Numbered from the stretch's first letter, positions 50,573 to 63,239 are shown. The stretch: DNA of 64,000 nt from Austropuccinia psidii (GCA_023105745.1 JALGQZ010000011.1:49772698-49836697); one strand, 5' to 3'. Made by a program: numbers and translations. The notes: generated by a model not told the origin, from the sequence alone.

Positions 50573-50575
50573 TTA

Positions 50576-50646
50576 ATATAAAAATTTTAATTTTTAATTT
50601 TTAATTTTTTTTTTTTTTTTTTTTTTTTTTAAATAAAGTAAAAAAA

Positions 50647-50693
<47 letters not shown>

Positions 50694-51834
50694 CTTTTGT
50701 GTGTGTAATTTATAGGTCTAGTTTATAATTGAGTTTTTTTTTTTTTTTTTTAGCCAAATTTCAAAATTATTTTAAATTTTAAATTTTTTAGACAGAAATA
50801 TTTTTTTTTTGTGTTTATAAAATCTTTAATAAATTAAATACCAAATTAATATTTAAAAGATATTCATGAATTTATGATTGAAGAAAAAAAAAATAAGGAT
50901 TATATTGTATAAGTTAGGTTATAAAGAAAACTTTAAGAAAAAAAGTTGAGAATGTTTTGAATTTTTTTGGAAAAAGAAATAATTTAAAAAAATTTAATCA
51001 AATTATAATAAAATATTTTTTTTTTTTAAAAAAAAAAAAAAAATTTATTATTATTCAATCAATTTATAATTTATTTAGGACTTTTTTTTTAAATTTATAT
51101 TAAATTTATTAATTTAATTTTTAATATTTTGAAATCTTTTTAATATCAGATAATTATTTTGAAAAAAAAAAAAAAAAAATTAATTTTTAAAAAAATTACA
51201 TAAGATAAATATATATATAAATTGAAATTTTATCATCTCACCCCCTCAAAAAAAAAAAAATTTATGAAATTCTTATTTTAATTTAAAAAAGTTTAAAATT
51301 CAATTCTTTATATTTTAATGAATTATTAATTTCAATAAGAATTTTTTTTTTTAATATAATTGGGTAATAAGTTATATTAAAAGTTTCAAAAAAAAAAAAA
51401 AAGAATTAATGAAACCACTTAATGTTAAAAAAATGTTTGTTTTTTTTTTGTAAGGATTTCAGGAATTTTTTTTTTTTAATGATAGCAGTGTTTGTTTTTT
51501 TTTTTTTTTGTTTTTTTTTTAAGAAATCAAAAAAAAATAAATAAATAAATTTGGGAATTAATTAATCAATATAGTATTCAAATTTCCTTTTAATTTTAAT
51601 ATTTTTTTTTTTCCTTCAAATAAATTAAAAAAATAAAAATGAATTGAATTTTTAATAATTTTAATTCATTTAAAAAAGGTATGATTTATTAAATTTTAAG
51701 TTGATCAAATATTAAAAAAAAAAAAAAAAAAACTATTGAATCATTATAGAATTGTGATCAAACAAGAATTTTAGTTTTTTTGAAAGATAAAAATTTAATT
51801 ATTTCATTATATTGATTAAAGAAAAAAAAAAAAA

Positions 51835-51879
<45 letters not shown>

Positions 51880-52249
51880 TTAAATGTAAAATTAAAAGTA
51901 AAAAAAATAAAATAAAAAATAAAATAAATTTTTTATTATTTTTGTAAAGAAAAAAAAATTAATAAAAAAAAAAAAAAAAATTTTTTTTTTTTTTTTTTTC
52001 TTTATAATTTATTAAATATAAATTATTATTATTATTATTTTTTTTTGAAGAAAAAAAAGAGTTTTAATAAATATAAATTTAAAAAAAAATTTACAAAAAT
52101 AATGATATTTTTTTTTTTTTTTAATAATAATATAATGAACTAAATTATTTTTTTTTATTTTTTATTTTTTATTTTATTTTTTATCAAATTATATTTTAAT
52201 TAAATTTGAAAAAAAAATAAATAAAAAATATAAATTAATAATTAATTTG

Positions 52250-52284
<35 letters not shown>

Positions 52285-52660
52285 TTTTTAAAATTAATTT
52301 CAAGTTTTAGTTAAAAAAAAACAAAAACTGATTAAAGACATAGGATTCATAAAATTGGAAAAAATCTTTAAAAGTTTGTTAAAAAATTTATCTCAATTTT
52401 TTTTTCTTCTTTTTTTAATTAATTGAAAAATTTATTTAATTAATTAATAATTAAATTAATTCATCTTTTTTTCCTGAGATCTTTTTTTTTTTTGGGTAAA
52501 AATGATATTTCTTTTAATTGAATGTGAAAACTTTATTTGTGATTTTTGAATTTCTTTTAAGAGAATGGGCCTTTTTTTTTTTTTTTTTTTTTTTTTTGTG
52601 ATAGTTTGGAAATTCTATAAAGAATTGTCAACTAATTTGAGTTTTTTTTTTTTTTTGTTT
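50576..52660. other. No gene seen; A/T homopolymer-rich stretch
   Basis: Poly(T) and poly(A) runs up to about 45 bases (near 50655 and 51837) with very little G or C, like the 32.7-38.2 kb island. Confidence 0.85.
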
Positions 52661-53750
52661 AAATTAATATTTATCAACTTTTTTTAATAAAACTAATACA
52701 TAGGATTTCTTGATTTAATGCTTTAATAATCTAATTATAATAGGAAAAATTTGAGATCTTTTTTTGAAAATATTTTAAATTTAAGGTTTTAATGGATTAG
52801 TGAGTAGTAATTAATGATAGTTAGAGAAAGTAAAATTATTTTGGGATATAAACTTAATTCCCAAATAATAAATAAAATCAATTTAATAAACATTTTTAAT
52901 AATATTAAAGTAATTAAAATTAAAAGGAATATAAACTAAATTTTAGTGAAATATTATGAGAATAATGAAAATATATTCATAATTCACCTAATGTTATATT
53001 ATGTTAAGTAAAATTTTAGAAATTGCAATAAAAATCCATTTGGAAATTGAATCAAGAATTGAAATAGATTACAAAAATATTTCAGAACCTAAGATGAAAT
53101 AAAATATAACTAAATCACTTCTGTAAAATAGACCACTTGAAATTAAGAATTCTTAATATTTTTTTTTTAAATCTTTTTTTTAGTATTACCTCAAGGTACA
53201 TTAATATTTCAGGATATTTTTTTTTTTGGAATTAGGTAAAACACTTTCAAAATGAATTATTATCAATTACCTATTGTCCCATCCAAAGGAATAATTGTCA
53301 TCTTTGATAGAATTATCATCATATAAATATTAATTTGATCATTATTCTGTTGTTATTCTGCTTGAATTTGTGCCTCACATACATGTAATTCTTCTTTCCA
53401 ATCTATCATTATAATTTGTCTTTTTTCATCCCTTTATCTTTGAATTTTATCTTGTACTTTCTATAGCATTAGAATTAAGGGAGTAAATATGCTTTTCAAG
53501 TTATTCATGAAATTGTGATTTAATCAATTGCTCCCAATTTTCATGCTCAATATTTGAATTTAAGAATTTTGTTGTTTTTTTTTATCTGGATTGCCAAAGT
53601 GGCCATTATCTTCAGAAGTCACCTATAATTATGGATTTTTGTATTGAATTTCTTCATTAAAATTTAAATTAGTTTCATTTTTTTAATGATCCTTCTTGAT
53701 AAGGTGAAAAATTCCCATTAACCTTTCCCTCATTTTCATATTTGCAATTA
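52660..53750. other. No gene seen; AT-rich
   Basis: Less extreme AT-rich DNA with no credible frame or repeat boundary. Confidence 0.5.
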
Positions 53751-55367
53751 TTGCTCTTAAACAAGGAATACCTAGTAAGCATATGTCATCAGCATGCGTT
53801 GATTACTTCCCTTCCCTTTGTACACACTCCCCATAGCTACTACCAATTGCATTGCTTATTGAGGCATTTGGAGAAACTATAAAGAATTATCAAAAACTCT
53901 TACTGTTTAAAAGTTTTACAAAATTGGTCATTTAGAGTGAGTCCAATGAGGCTGGAAAGGAACCCTTCACCTTGTAGGCATGAAACTGATAGCTTGCTAT
54001 TCACTTTCAGAGAAACTGTCAGCCTTTTGATGACAGCATGACTTGAACCAAGAAGTTGGCTTGCCTGCCTGAAACTGTGCTGAAAAGCCTCACCTACCCC
54101 CCTTTATCCCTTGCACACTGCCTTGGTGAAGATGAATAATGTACAATATTGGCAGTCAACACACACACCTGACATTGGGTCCCGCTTACTAGCTTATTGC
54201 AGCTATTCTCATGGTATCTTGCCTTCCAATTTCATCCCTGAATAGGCTGAGAACTCTCAGCTGAATTAAGTAGATACCAAAAATATTTTTACACACTTAC
54301 CTCTAGCCTATTTCTGCAGCAATATCTGGAGATATTTTCAGGAAAAGATGGACTACAGTCTTTGAGAAATCTTTACCCCTGATAACTGGGCACCTCAAGA
54401 GATGGCCTCTTTACAATATCTGAAAATAGCCCCTGCTGCACCTATAACTAGGAGATTCCCTAGCACTTACATCAACTATCAATGGATAAGCGTGCCCCTG
54501 ACTGTATTTATAGCAACAGGGAAGTCAGGTTAGGGTTCTTATTTTACCTGCCTCCTATACCTTTATAGCTAGGCCTACCAACCTATATCTCACTGGGATT
54601 GCTTCTCCCTAGCACCTACCCAGGGTACAAATGAGACCAGAGATTATTACACTCACTCACACATTTTATCTCTACTCCCCACAATTATGTCCTGGAGGAA
54701 TTTTTGTGGAGGGAATTCTTCATTCTCTCAATCCTATATTCCCTCTCCTGAGATAGGTCAAGAGGAAAACTGCACTTTTAACCTCTGTTGAATGAATTCC
54801 ATGGTACACTGCTGATACCTTGAGACAGTATAACCCTGATTATTGAAGGAATAGATTTCCTGCCTAAGTCAGCTGGCAATATTGGAATAAATGACAGTTC
54901 TCTTATTCCCCCTTCATCTATATCTCACCTGTAGCTGAGTATGCCACAACCTGAGATTTCTTTACCCCATGGTTAACCTTTACTTCATGCCCATCAACAC
55001 CTCTTAAAAGTACTAAATGGGCGTTCCTTGAGACCAGCCATGCTCCCCTTTATGAGCTCTACAAGGTTCTATTGCTGTGTATTTGTACAGCTCCTGCCTT
55101 TCTATCTAACACGTGGTCCCTAGGGGTTCAATGAACCAATCATTATTAGTCATTCCTAGTCACCACTCCTTGGACCCAGAGACCATCTGAATAGTCCCCC
55201 TTTCATATTGCATTGCACCTGGGCTCTCCACTGCCACTACTAGGTAATACAAGAACTGAGGGTCAACCAATAAACCAGCCTATCTATTATTCCTATTCCC
55301 TGAGCCTCTGGATAAAGCTCCCAGTGCCCCCTATACCCCTCCAGAAACCCTACCACATCTGTATTCC
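53750..55367. other. GC-richer non-coding block, unassigned
   Basis: Composition changes abruptly to a mixed sequence rich in CCT, TGCC and CTACC words. No long frame is present on either strand; the longest, 55213-55407, runs into the adjacent LTR. No terminal repeats recognised. It could be a non-coding transposable element fragment, an LTR of another family or a transcribed RNA. It ends exactly where the Gypsy LTR starts at 55368. Confidence 0.5.
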
Positions 55368-55387
55368 TATAAGGTTTGACTATGAAA

Positions 55388-55421
55388 CAATAAGTAAAAA
55401 TTACTAATATTTTACTTATTG
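55388..55421. repeat. Perfect hairpin at the LTR end
   Basis: CAATAAGTAAAA and its exact complement TTTTACTTATTG are separated by ten bases. The same hairpin occurs at 63962-63995 in the other LTR. Confidence 0.8.
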
Positions 55422-56115
55422 TACTATGAATGTCCTTATAAACGAAATAAATAAGATAAGAATAATTATAATAATAAAGAATTATTATAATTATGGCGTA
55501 AAAGTAATTATATTATTAATAAAATATGATAATATAATTTATATTATAGAATATAATATAATAAAATGAATATATTAATATAAAATAATTAATATATTTA
55601 ATAGCACTTTATTATTGTTACAAACAAATAATAAAGGCGTAAAAAATTGTTTTTTATTAATAAAAAACAATTAATAACAATAATATTACCAATATTAAAG
55701 TTATAAATTAATATAAATACTATTTATATTAATTAAAGAATTATTAAAAGAATAATAAAGAGAGAATTATCATAATAAGAGAAAATAACCTACTTTTAAT
55801 ACTTAATATAATAATTTTGAGATATTTTACACCAAATAATGTAAATACAACTTATGCAAATTGTATTTACAATAAAAAATAGAGAAATTACAAATATTCT
55901 TGATTTTTATGTGGAAATGAGTTTGAGAGAGATTTTTAACAAAAACAATGTAAAAAAATGATTTAATCACGTCAAAATTGATGATTATAATAAGATAAAC
56001 TTTGGTCTTTAAGAATATAAAAGCTTTATATGTAAAGAATGAAGATATTACCTTTTTATTTGTATTGTTTTAATGTTTTTGATGCGTCTGAGGGGAAAAC
56101 AGAGTAAAAAGAGCT

Positions 56116-56125
56116 CTATTTATAG
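56116..56125 (-). promoter_or_regulatory. Probable LTR TATA box
   Basis: On the minus strand the sequence is CTATAAATAG, followed by GAGCTC and a pyrimidine stretch, a textbook TATA environment in the right strand and about 750 bases before the LTR end. It would drive the element's genomic RNA in the equivalent position of the 5' LTR. Confidence 0.5.
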
Positions 56126-59100
56126 TAAATACCTCCCTCCTAGAGTCCAAAAGGCTTCTAGTATACATGTACTGATCATATCCACTGGAATTGATCAATA
56201 TTTTAAGGTTTGGTGATGATTACATCATGATAAAACCTCATTACATCATTATTACGCCATTATTTAGAGTTATCACTATAACTCTAAGTTTGATGATGTC
56301 AAAGGCTTGGCAGAACCCCAAATTTCGTGAATTTTATTAGTTTTAATCATAAACCAATAGTATTCACCAATTTTATCACTTATATGACTGTTAAACTTAA
56401 TTTAAGGTTACAGTGAGTCATCATAAATGATCAAATTAAGCTCAAACTTTGATCCTTTATAACTTTTAAGATTTCCACGCTAAAGCAATTCAAAGAGTGA
56501 ACTCTAATAGCTTGGCATAACCGTATTATGCTTCCAAGAGCATTTCATTACATCATCAAAACTCTATTTTTGATGATTTTTCTTGTAACTCATCTTTTCT
56601 GTTGAAATTTAATATTTTAAACTTCAAACTATGATTTCAAGGGGTTATACCTTGAATATTATAATAAAAAATACATCATTCTTCAAGAATGAACTAGTAG
56701 AATCCAACTGTCTACTTCTTTTTAAGTTTGGACCACTTTCCCAACAAAGTGGTCAACAGCTCTGCTGATTTTAATCAATAATTCCTTACAGATTTTAACC
56801 TTGTCTATAACTTGTGAAATGAACTTTATTTCTGTATCCCTACAGTAATTATGGGATGACTTTATTTTTGGTTCATCACTCTATCATGCATAGTTCAAGA
56901 GATATTAGCTGAAATCCTTGAATATATGCGTTGACCAAAAAAGTGCATATATTCAGGTTAATTACTGAAGTATTGATTTTGAAGCTTAGCTTATTAATTG
57001 TTTTATGTGTGGACCTTTATGTAGAATCCAATGGTACCATTTATTTTACATGTTGTTACAGGGGTTTTTGAAATAAATAAGGATTTGTGTTTTTTATAAG
57101 GTATTATTACTTATAACTTATTAAATATTGACTTTACAGATATGCCATAAAAATGGTATATGGGTATTTTACCATGGGGAATCCAATGGTTCAATTTTTT
57201 TCACATGTTTATTGATTGGTTTCTGAGTTAAACCAAGTTTTATACCAATTTATGGTATTTTTGTAGTTTTAAGGTACTTATTTTTAATGTATAATTATAT
57301 TAAATATTTCTTGTGACCTTTTGGGTATGTGGTCATATCTCAAAGGTTCACATTCACTACCACCAAAGAAGATTGTACCACAATCTGATATGTGTAATTA
57401 GGGTATCATCCACTGTCCAACCTCTTCAATAGACTTTGTTAGTCTTGAAGCTCAATAATGCTTAACTTTTCTATTTTTCAGGTTTCCTTTCATGTCTGAA
57501 CCTTCTTAGTAGTTTATCAGCATTTGTTATATTTTTCTCAAGTAGAAATTAATCTTCTTGAGTTGAATTTCTATACCTTACAAGGTATTCCCTTTCTTTT
57601 TTGTTTCTTTTCCTTCTTTCTTTAAGGACTTTTACTATTTTCTTTTCCTCTCCTTCTTCCAAGGGGGGAATTTCAAGTGGGGGTTTATTTCTTAGTGGAA
57701 ATAACTGCTTGTCACTTGAACTGTAAGGTTTTATCAGACCTACAGGGAAAGTTGGGTGTTTGTTCATTAGTTCACCTGTGAGTTCCAATTGCACAGCATT
57801 GGGTCCATGAAGTGCTTTTATCATAAATGGTCCTGAAAAGGAATCTTTTAATTTCTTTGGGCCTTTTATGTTATTGAAATTAAGGGTTGATACTAGGACT
57901 AAGTCTCCTATTTTGAAATCAGGTGGCTTATGACTTTTATCCCATCTTTCTTTTGCATATTTGGAAGAGTCTTGCATACATCTTTTTGCATGGTGTCTTG
58001 CCTTGTCAAGCATTATCTTAAAACTGCTTGCTGTTGAATGTATATCCACTAAGTCCTTTTTGAGGGTATCATAAGGAAGTCTTGGATTCCAACCTTTTTC
58101 TAGCATTGCTGGTGTTTTGCCAGTAGAAGAATGGATTGATGTTTTGTATGCCAGTTCAAGAGCTGGTATTAGTGTACACCAATCATGGGTAAAACCATCA
58201 GAATCTTTGAATTCTAGCCCATAAGCACAGAATATTCTGCTCATGTCCTCTAAGGTCTGTATCATTCTTTCTGCTAAACCATCAGTTTGAGGATGGTAAG
58301 CTGTTGAGAATGATAACTTTGTCCCAAACAAGTTATGGAGATTTTTCCATAATGCTGAAGTGAATTTCGGGTCTCTGTCACTTATAATATTCTGGAATAA
58401 GCCTGTATAGCTAATAACTTTATTCCATATCATTATGGCTGTGTCCATAGCTGTGTCATCTTTATGAAATGGTAGGAACATGGGAGTTTTGTTATACCTG
58501 TTAACCAATACTAGGCATGCATTATAGCTTCTGTCTCCCCCTGGAGGTAATGCTGTTACCCAATCCATATGAACTATTTCCCAAGGGGATTTTGGTTCTT
58601 GGATTTGGATCATCAATCCAAATTTCTTTCCTGTGGCTCTGTTGGCTTTTTGACATCTGTCACAGGTTTGGCAGTATTCTATAACATCTTTCTTCCAATT
58701 TGGCCACCAAGAGCAGGTTTTAACCCTCTCTAGTGGCCTGTCTTCTGAAAGGTGTCCAGCTGCAACACTATCATGACACTCATGTAAAATAGTGTTTATC
58801 AGGGTTCTATCTGTTAAGGCCATAACACATGTGTGTTTTGTTCTATGATACAGGATTCCATCAAGGAGGTGGAATCTTCCCTCATCATATGCCTTTTTCC
58901 ATGTTTCATCTAGTTTTGATGAAAGTGATGGGTCTTTGCAGTCTTTAATTAGAAGTTGGCTTAAGATATGGCAATTTTTGTCTATCTTATAGCTTTCTTT
59001 AACTTGGTTAAAGAATTATGTGCCAATTTCTGTGACACATATTCCTTCTATATGGTGTTCTTCTTGTGGTACCCATGCTGGATTGTCAGGGGTATTTGCT

Positions 59101-62100
59101 AGAGCCCATCTGCTAAGACCATCTGCATTTTTATGAATATTGCCAGATTTATGAACAATAGTCATATTTCCTCTATATTCTTGGATAGCAATTTGCCATC
59201 TCAGCATATGTCTATTTGGAGTTTTCATATTTAATAGAGATTTTACAGCATTACAGTCTGTAATGACATCAAATACTGTTCCATCCAAATAGTAATGTAA
59301 TTTTTCTAAAGCCCACACTAAGCAGAGGCATTCCATTTGGCTTGCTCCATATCTTGCTTCTGTTGGCTTTATCTGTCCTGAAATAAAACAAATTGGTCCT
59401 TCCACTGGTTTATCATTGATAATTTGTGTCTGGTGTAGTGCAGAACTCAGTCCTTCTCCATCAGCATCAATGTAAAGTTTGAAGGGTAGTTTCCAATCTG
59501 GCATTAGAAGAAATGGGGCATTTGTTAAGGAATTTTTCAATTCTTCATATGCCTTGACTGTTTCTTCTGTCATTTCATAGACTGTTTGTTCGTCACATAG
59601 CTTATAAAAGGATTTAGCAATTTTTGCAAAGTCCTTTATATGCTATCTATAGTAACCAGCAAATCCTAGAAATGATTGCATTTCTTTTTTGGTTTGAGCC
59701 ATTGGCTTAAGTAGTACTGCTGCTACTTTATTTTTGTCTATGCCTAGACTGAGTCCAGATACAAAATGTCCTAGTGCTTTTAATTCACTGTATGAAAAAT
59801 GAAACTTTTTCAAGGAAATTTTCATATTCACTTGGACTATTTTTTGTAGTACCCTTTCTAGTCTTGTAAGGTTATTTTCCCAAGTTTCTGAGCAAACTAT
59901 GATATCATCAATATAGATAATTAACCATCCTTCTGATAATTCTTCAGGAAATATGGTATTCATCATTCTTTGATAATGGGAAGGTGCATTTTTTATGCCA
60001 AATGGCATTCTTAAATATTCAAAAATTCCACAGTGGACTATTATCCTCAGTAGTTTTTTGGCATTTTCTGTTAAGACATTTTGATGAAAACCCTTTAAGG
60101 AATCCATGGCTGTAATGAACTTAGCTTGTGACAATTGTGTCAATGTCTCATGGATCCTGGGTATTGGATACCTGTCTGGAATGGTATAGGTGTTCAGGGA
60201 TCTGAAGTCTCCTACCATCCTTGATTTTCCATTATGCCAAGTTATAATGGCAGGTGTAGTGACTTCTACCTGTTCATTATTTCCTACCTTTCTTAATACT
60301 CCAAGGTCCATTAATTCTTTAATGTGTACCTCTAGGGCTTCTCTAGCCCTTGGACTGGCTGGGTAAGCAGGTCTTCTTAGTAGATGTGGGTAAGGATTTT
60401 CCACATTAAGAATTATATCCACTTCATGTCCAATTATGGCACCTAGTGGCTCTTTGTCAGTTGCAAAGGCATTTTTATAGTTAAATAAGAGGTCAATCAG
60501 TTTTTCTTTCATTTTTTCTGTTAATTCTTGACTGAATTCTGCCTCTTTAAGTTGTTCAGATATAAAAAGTTCCTTTTCTGGAATTTTTTCTTCATTCTTA
60601 ATAACTGTGATTTGTTTTTTGTTATTTAAGAAGCCAAACTTTTGTCTTTTGTTGTCTCCTATGTTAAAATATCTGTCCTTTTGGTTGGAGATATCTATAC
60701 CATAAATTGATAAGTAGTCATTCCCAAGTATGAAGTGATTACTAGTACAGTTGTACATTACTACAAACTCTACTTTGATTCTGAAACATTATGAGGGATG
60801 AGGAAGAATTAGTTCTAAATCAATTATTCCAAGGGGCTTCATGCTCTCACTTGCACTACTAAATTTGACACCTTGTATTGGCATAAGGTTTTCTTGCCAG
60901 TCTGGGAAAATGGTTTTTAAATAACTTTCACCAACACAGGTGCAATATGCTCCTGTATCCAAATTAACTTTTCCTTCTTGGTTATCAACCATAACAATAC
61001 TTATACTTGATTTTCCAGCTGTATATCCCATTCCCCTTGCAGGTTTGGTCCTATACATTTTGGCATCTTGTATGTTTGTCAGGTTTGTGTCAGATGTCCC
61101 AACTTGTGGTAAGTTTGAGTTAACATCCAGTACTTCATAAATTATATCAATATTATTAATTTGTGCATTAATTAGATTGATTTAATCACTTTCAGAGCTT
61201 GCTGACTCTTCTGTCTCTTTTTCAGAGTCAGATTCCTCTTCTTTGTCATTGTGGTTTTATGTTTCCACAATTTTATTAATCTTTGCCTTTTTAAGGCAAT
61301 TATTGGCTAAGTGTCCAATACCTCCACATTCATGGCATTTTCTTTGCTCATTATTGTTGGATGTATTGGGCTTGAAGGATTCTTTTGATTTATCTTTTTT
61401 GATAAATGGTTTATTTGGGCTTTTAATGTCCAATTTCTACCAAGTCCTGCCAATTTTTGTTCTTGTCACTATGTCTTCTAGTGAATTGATATACTCTTCT
61501 GTGGAGCATGGTTCTATACACCTGCTTCTTAGGGCATGTTCTAGCTCTCCTCCACATTTCTTGAGTATTTTCATATGCACCATTTTTTGTGACATTTCTT
61601 GGTACAATGCATTAAGTCTTTCAACTTGTTTCAAGAACCAAGTTAAAGGTTTGTCTTTGTCTGGGTCAAAGAAAGAATTTTCAAATTCATTTTCTATTTT
61701 GTACCTCCAGGCATCATTAGTCCACTTAGTGATTATTTCTTGTTTCCACCAAGACCAGGTATTTTTGCCATCTGTTTGTCTTATGCCATAGTACCATCTT
61801 TTTGCAGATTTTTCAAACAATGAATTTAATCTTGCAGTGATTAATTCATCTGGTATGGCATAATCTTCTTGTAGCATGTCAATTGTTTTGATAAATGAAA
61901 TGTGGTCATATTCACCTTCACCTGTGAATTTTGGCCATTCTTTCAAATGAGGTGCTTCCTTCATTAAGACTTGGTTATTCTCCTGGTGACTCAAGTCTGT
62001 TATGAATGGATTTGTTAATTCCTCTTTTGGTTTAACAGAGCTTCTTATGTGAGAAAATGGTGTTGATAACTTTGGCATATTTCAATTAGCCTCATTAATT

Positions 62101-62545
62101 TTATCCATTTTTACAGTAGTAAGCCTTATTTCACTTTGAATGTCATCTTTCAGATGCATTCTTGCTTCATAACTCTTTTCCACATGGTCCAAAAGTAATT
62201 TTTGGTGTGATGAAGTCTTGTCTTCAAATTTTTCTGTAAGATTGTCAATACTCACGTCATAATTGATTGTCAAAGTTTTTTCTTCGATATCACTTATGTA
62301 TTTATACAACTCTTGTTGTCCTTGTATTAATTTCTGAGTATTGTCAATTAATACTTTTGGTTTATTATTTTCAATCATAAATTTTATGTTATCAATTTAT
62401 TTCTTATTTTGTACAACAAGTTTTGTTAAAGATGATAAACTGTTATTTATTTCTTGGAAAGATAATAAACTATTTTTAATGTCTTTAAGAGGTAAGATAC
62501 TATTTTTAAGCTCTGTTAAAGTATTTACAACATCAGGAGACAAGG

Positions 62546-63034
62546 TTATTTATTTGGGAAATGGGGTTGTCTCATTCTTTGTTCCTCTTTGTCTTTGAAT
62601 TCCATCAAAGTTCTGGCCATGTTGAAGACATTGTCCATGGCATCTTTTTGGATCTTAGGGATTCTGTAGCTTGGGGAATATGGTTTTCTCCAATTCTTTT
62701 TCTTGTTATTTTTCCCTTCTTGGGGAAGTGAATTTACTTGGGGCTTGCTGGTAGAAGCTACTGGGGCTTCTTCCTTGGTTGCCTCCTTCTTTTTGGAATG
62801 ATACTCCTTGATCTTTTTGATTTGAGGTTTGGATGATAGTGGATTCCATCCATTGGAGTATCTCACTATTTCCTCCTCTTTGAGGAACTTTTTCAGGATG
62901 TGCCAGGAGTTCATCACTCCTTGGAGTATTTGTGGCAACATTTCCCAATCTTTGTCCTTGTACACTGTGTAGTACTGTTTGTATTGGCTCATGTAAATGT
63001 CTATTTGAGCCCTCTGAATGTGATTTGTACCTGT
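62546..63034 (-). CDS. Overlapping frame B in the gag N-terminus, 148 codons from its ATG
   Basis: In the frame one base ahead of gag-pol, an open frame runs from just after a TGA near 63035 to TAA 62546-62548, with ATG at 62992. It is basic and lysine-rich with a compact central part (DWEMLPQILQGVMNSWHILK) followed by a K/E linker. The gag-pol frame has three stops in the same stretch, whereas this one has none. The homologous frame in copy 1 (1-459) keeps the same blocks and the same stop position. It may be the true N-terminal gag part, joined to gag-pol by frameshifting, or a separate small protein. Confidence 0.5.
   Translation of the reverse strand, partial: TGTNHIQRAQIDIYMSQYKQYYTVYKDKDWEMLPQILQGVMNSWHILKKFLKEEEIVRYSNGWNPLSSKPQIKKIKEYHSKKKEATKEEAPVASTSKPQVNSLPQEGKNNKKKNWRKPYSPSYRIPKIQKDAMDNVFNMARTLMEFKDKEEQRMRQPHFPNK
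62555..62561 (-). promoter_or_regulatory. Candidate -1 ribosomal slippery heptamer TTTCCCA
   Basis: On the minus strand T TTC CCA in frame B fits the XXXYYYZ pattern. Slipping back one base gives TTT CCC, which is exactly the gag-pol frame. It lies two codons before the frame B stop at 62546-62548. Copy 1 has CTTTCCA here, which does not fit. Confidence 0.35.
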
Positions 63035-63239
63035 TTGAGTTACTCATACTTAGTTCCAATTCAGGTTCAGATATCATGGGCATTTCTGGGACTTGCCTTT
63101 GGGATAAGGCACTTCCTTGTGTGGATTCTGTTCCACTGGGGATATTGCCCTTTCCTTTCCCTTTTGAGGAATCAATTCTACCTCTGAGTCCAGCTCCATC
63201 TGATTGGATGGAGTATTGGGAGCCTCTTCTGGTAGTCAT

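Larger units (their letters stand above)
55368..57400 (-). repeat. 3' LTR of Gypsy copy 2 (inner boundary not resolved)
   Basis: The outer 59 bases match the part of the 5' LTR visible at 63942-64000 with about five differences. The inner end lies somewhere between the TATA box near 56120 and the end of pol at 57471; I could not find a convincing polypurine tract and TG start. No coding frame is present. Confidence 0.55.
57471..63239 (-). pseudogene. Gypsy gag-pol polyprotein, one frame, 12 in-frame stops
   Basis: From ATG 63239 to TAG 57471-57473 the minus strand holds 1,922 codons in a single frame. Stops fall at 62706-62708, 62655-62657, 62550-62552, 62397-62399, 62082-62084, 61437-61439, 61257-61259, 61182-61184, 60789-60791, 59643-59645, 59016-59018 and 57549-57551. 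Still visible: capsid-like region (61437-62078), intact zinc knuckle CHECGGIGHLANNC (about 61291-61332), protease DTG (60951-60959), RT with YIDD (59643-60758), RNase H (59016-59573) and integrase (57549-58823), with HHCC, D87, D149 and E185 in that segment. There are no indels relative to domain order. It cannot make a full product unless stops are read through. Confidence 0.9.

Noticed and set aside
57549..63239. Stop codon reassignment (TAA read as Glu) in the Gypsy element
   Set aside because: Not all stops replace Glu, and the PUF gene and its TAG end fit the standard code; copy 1 has stops at other sites.
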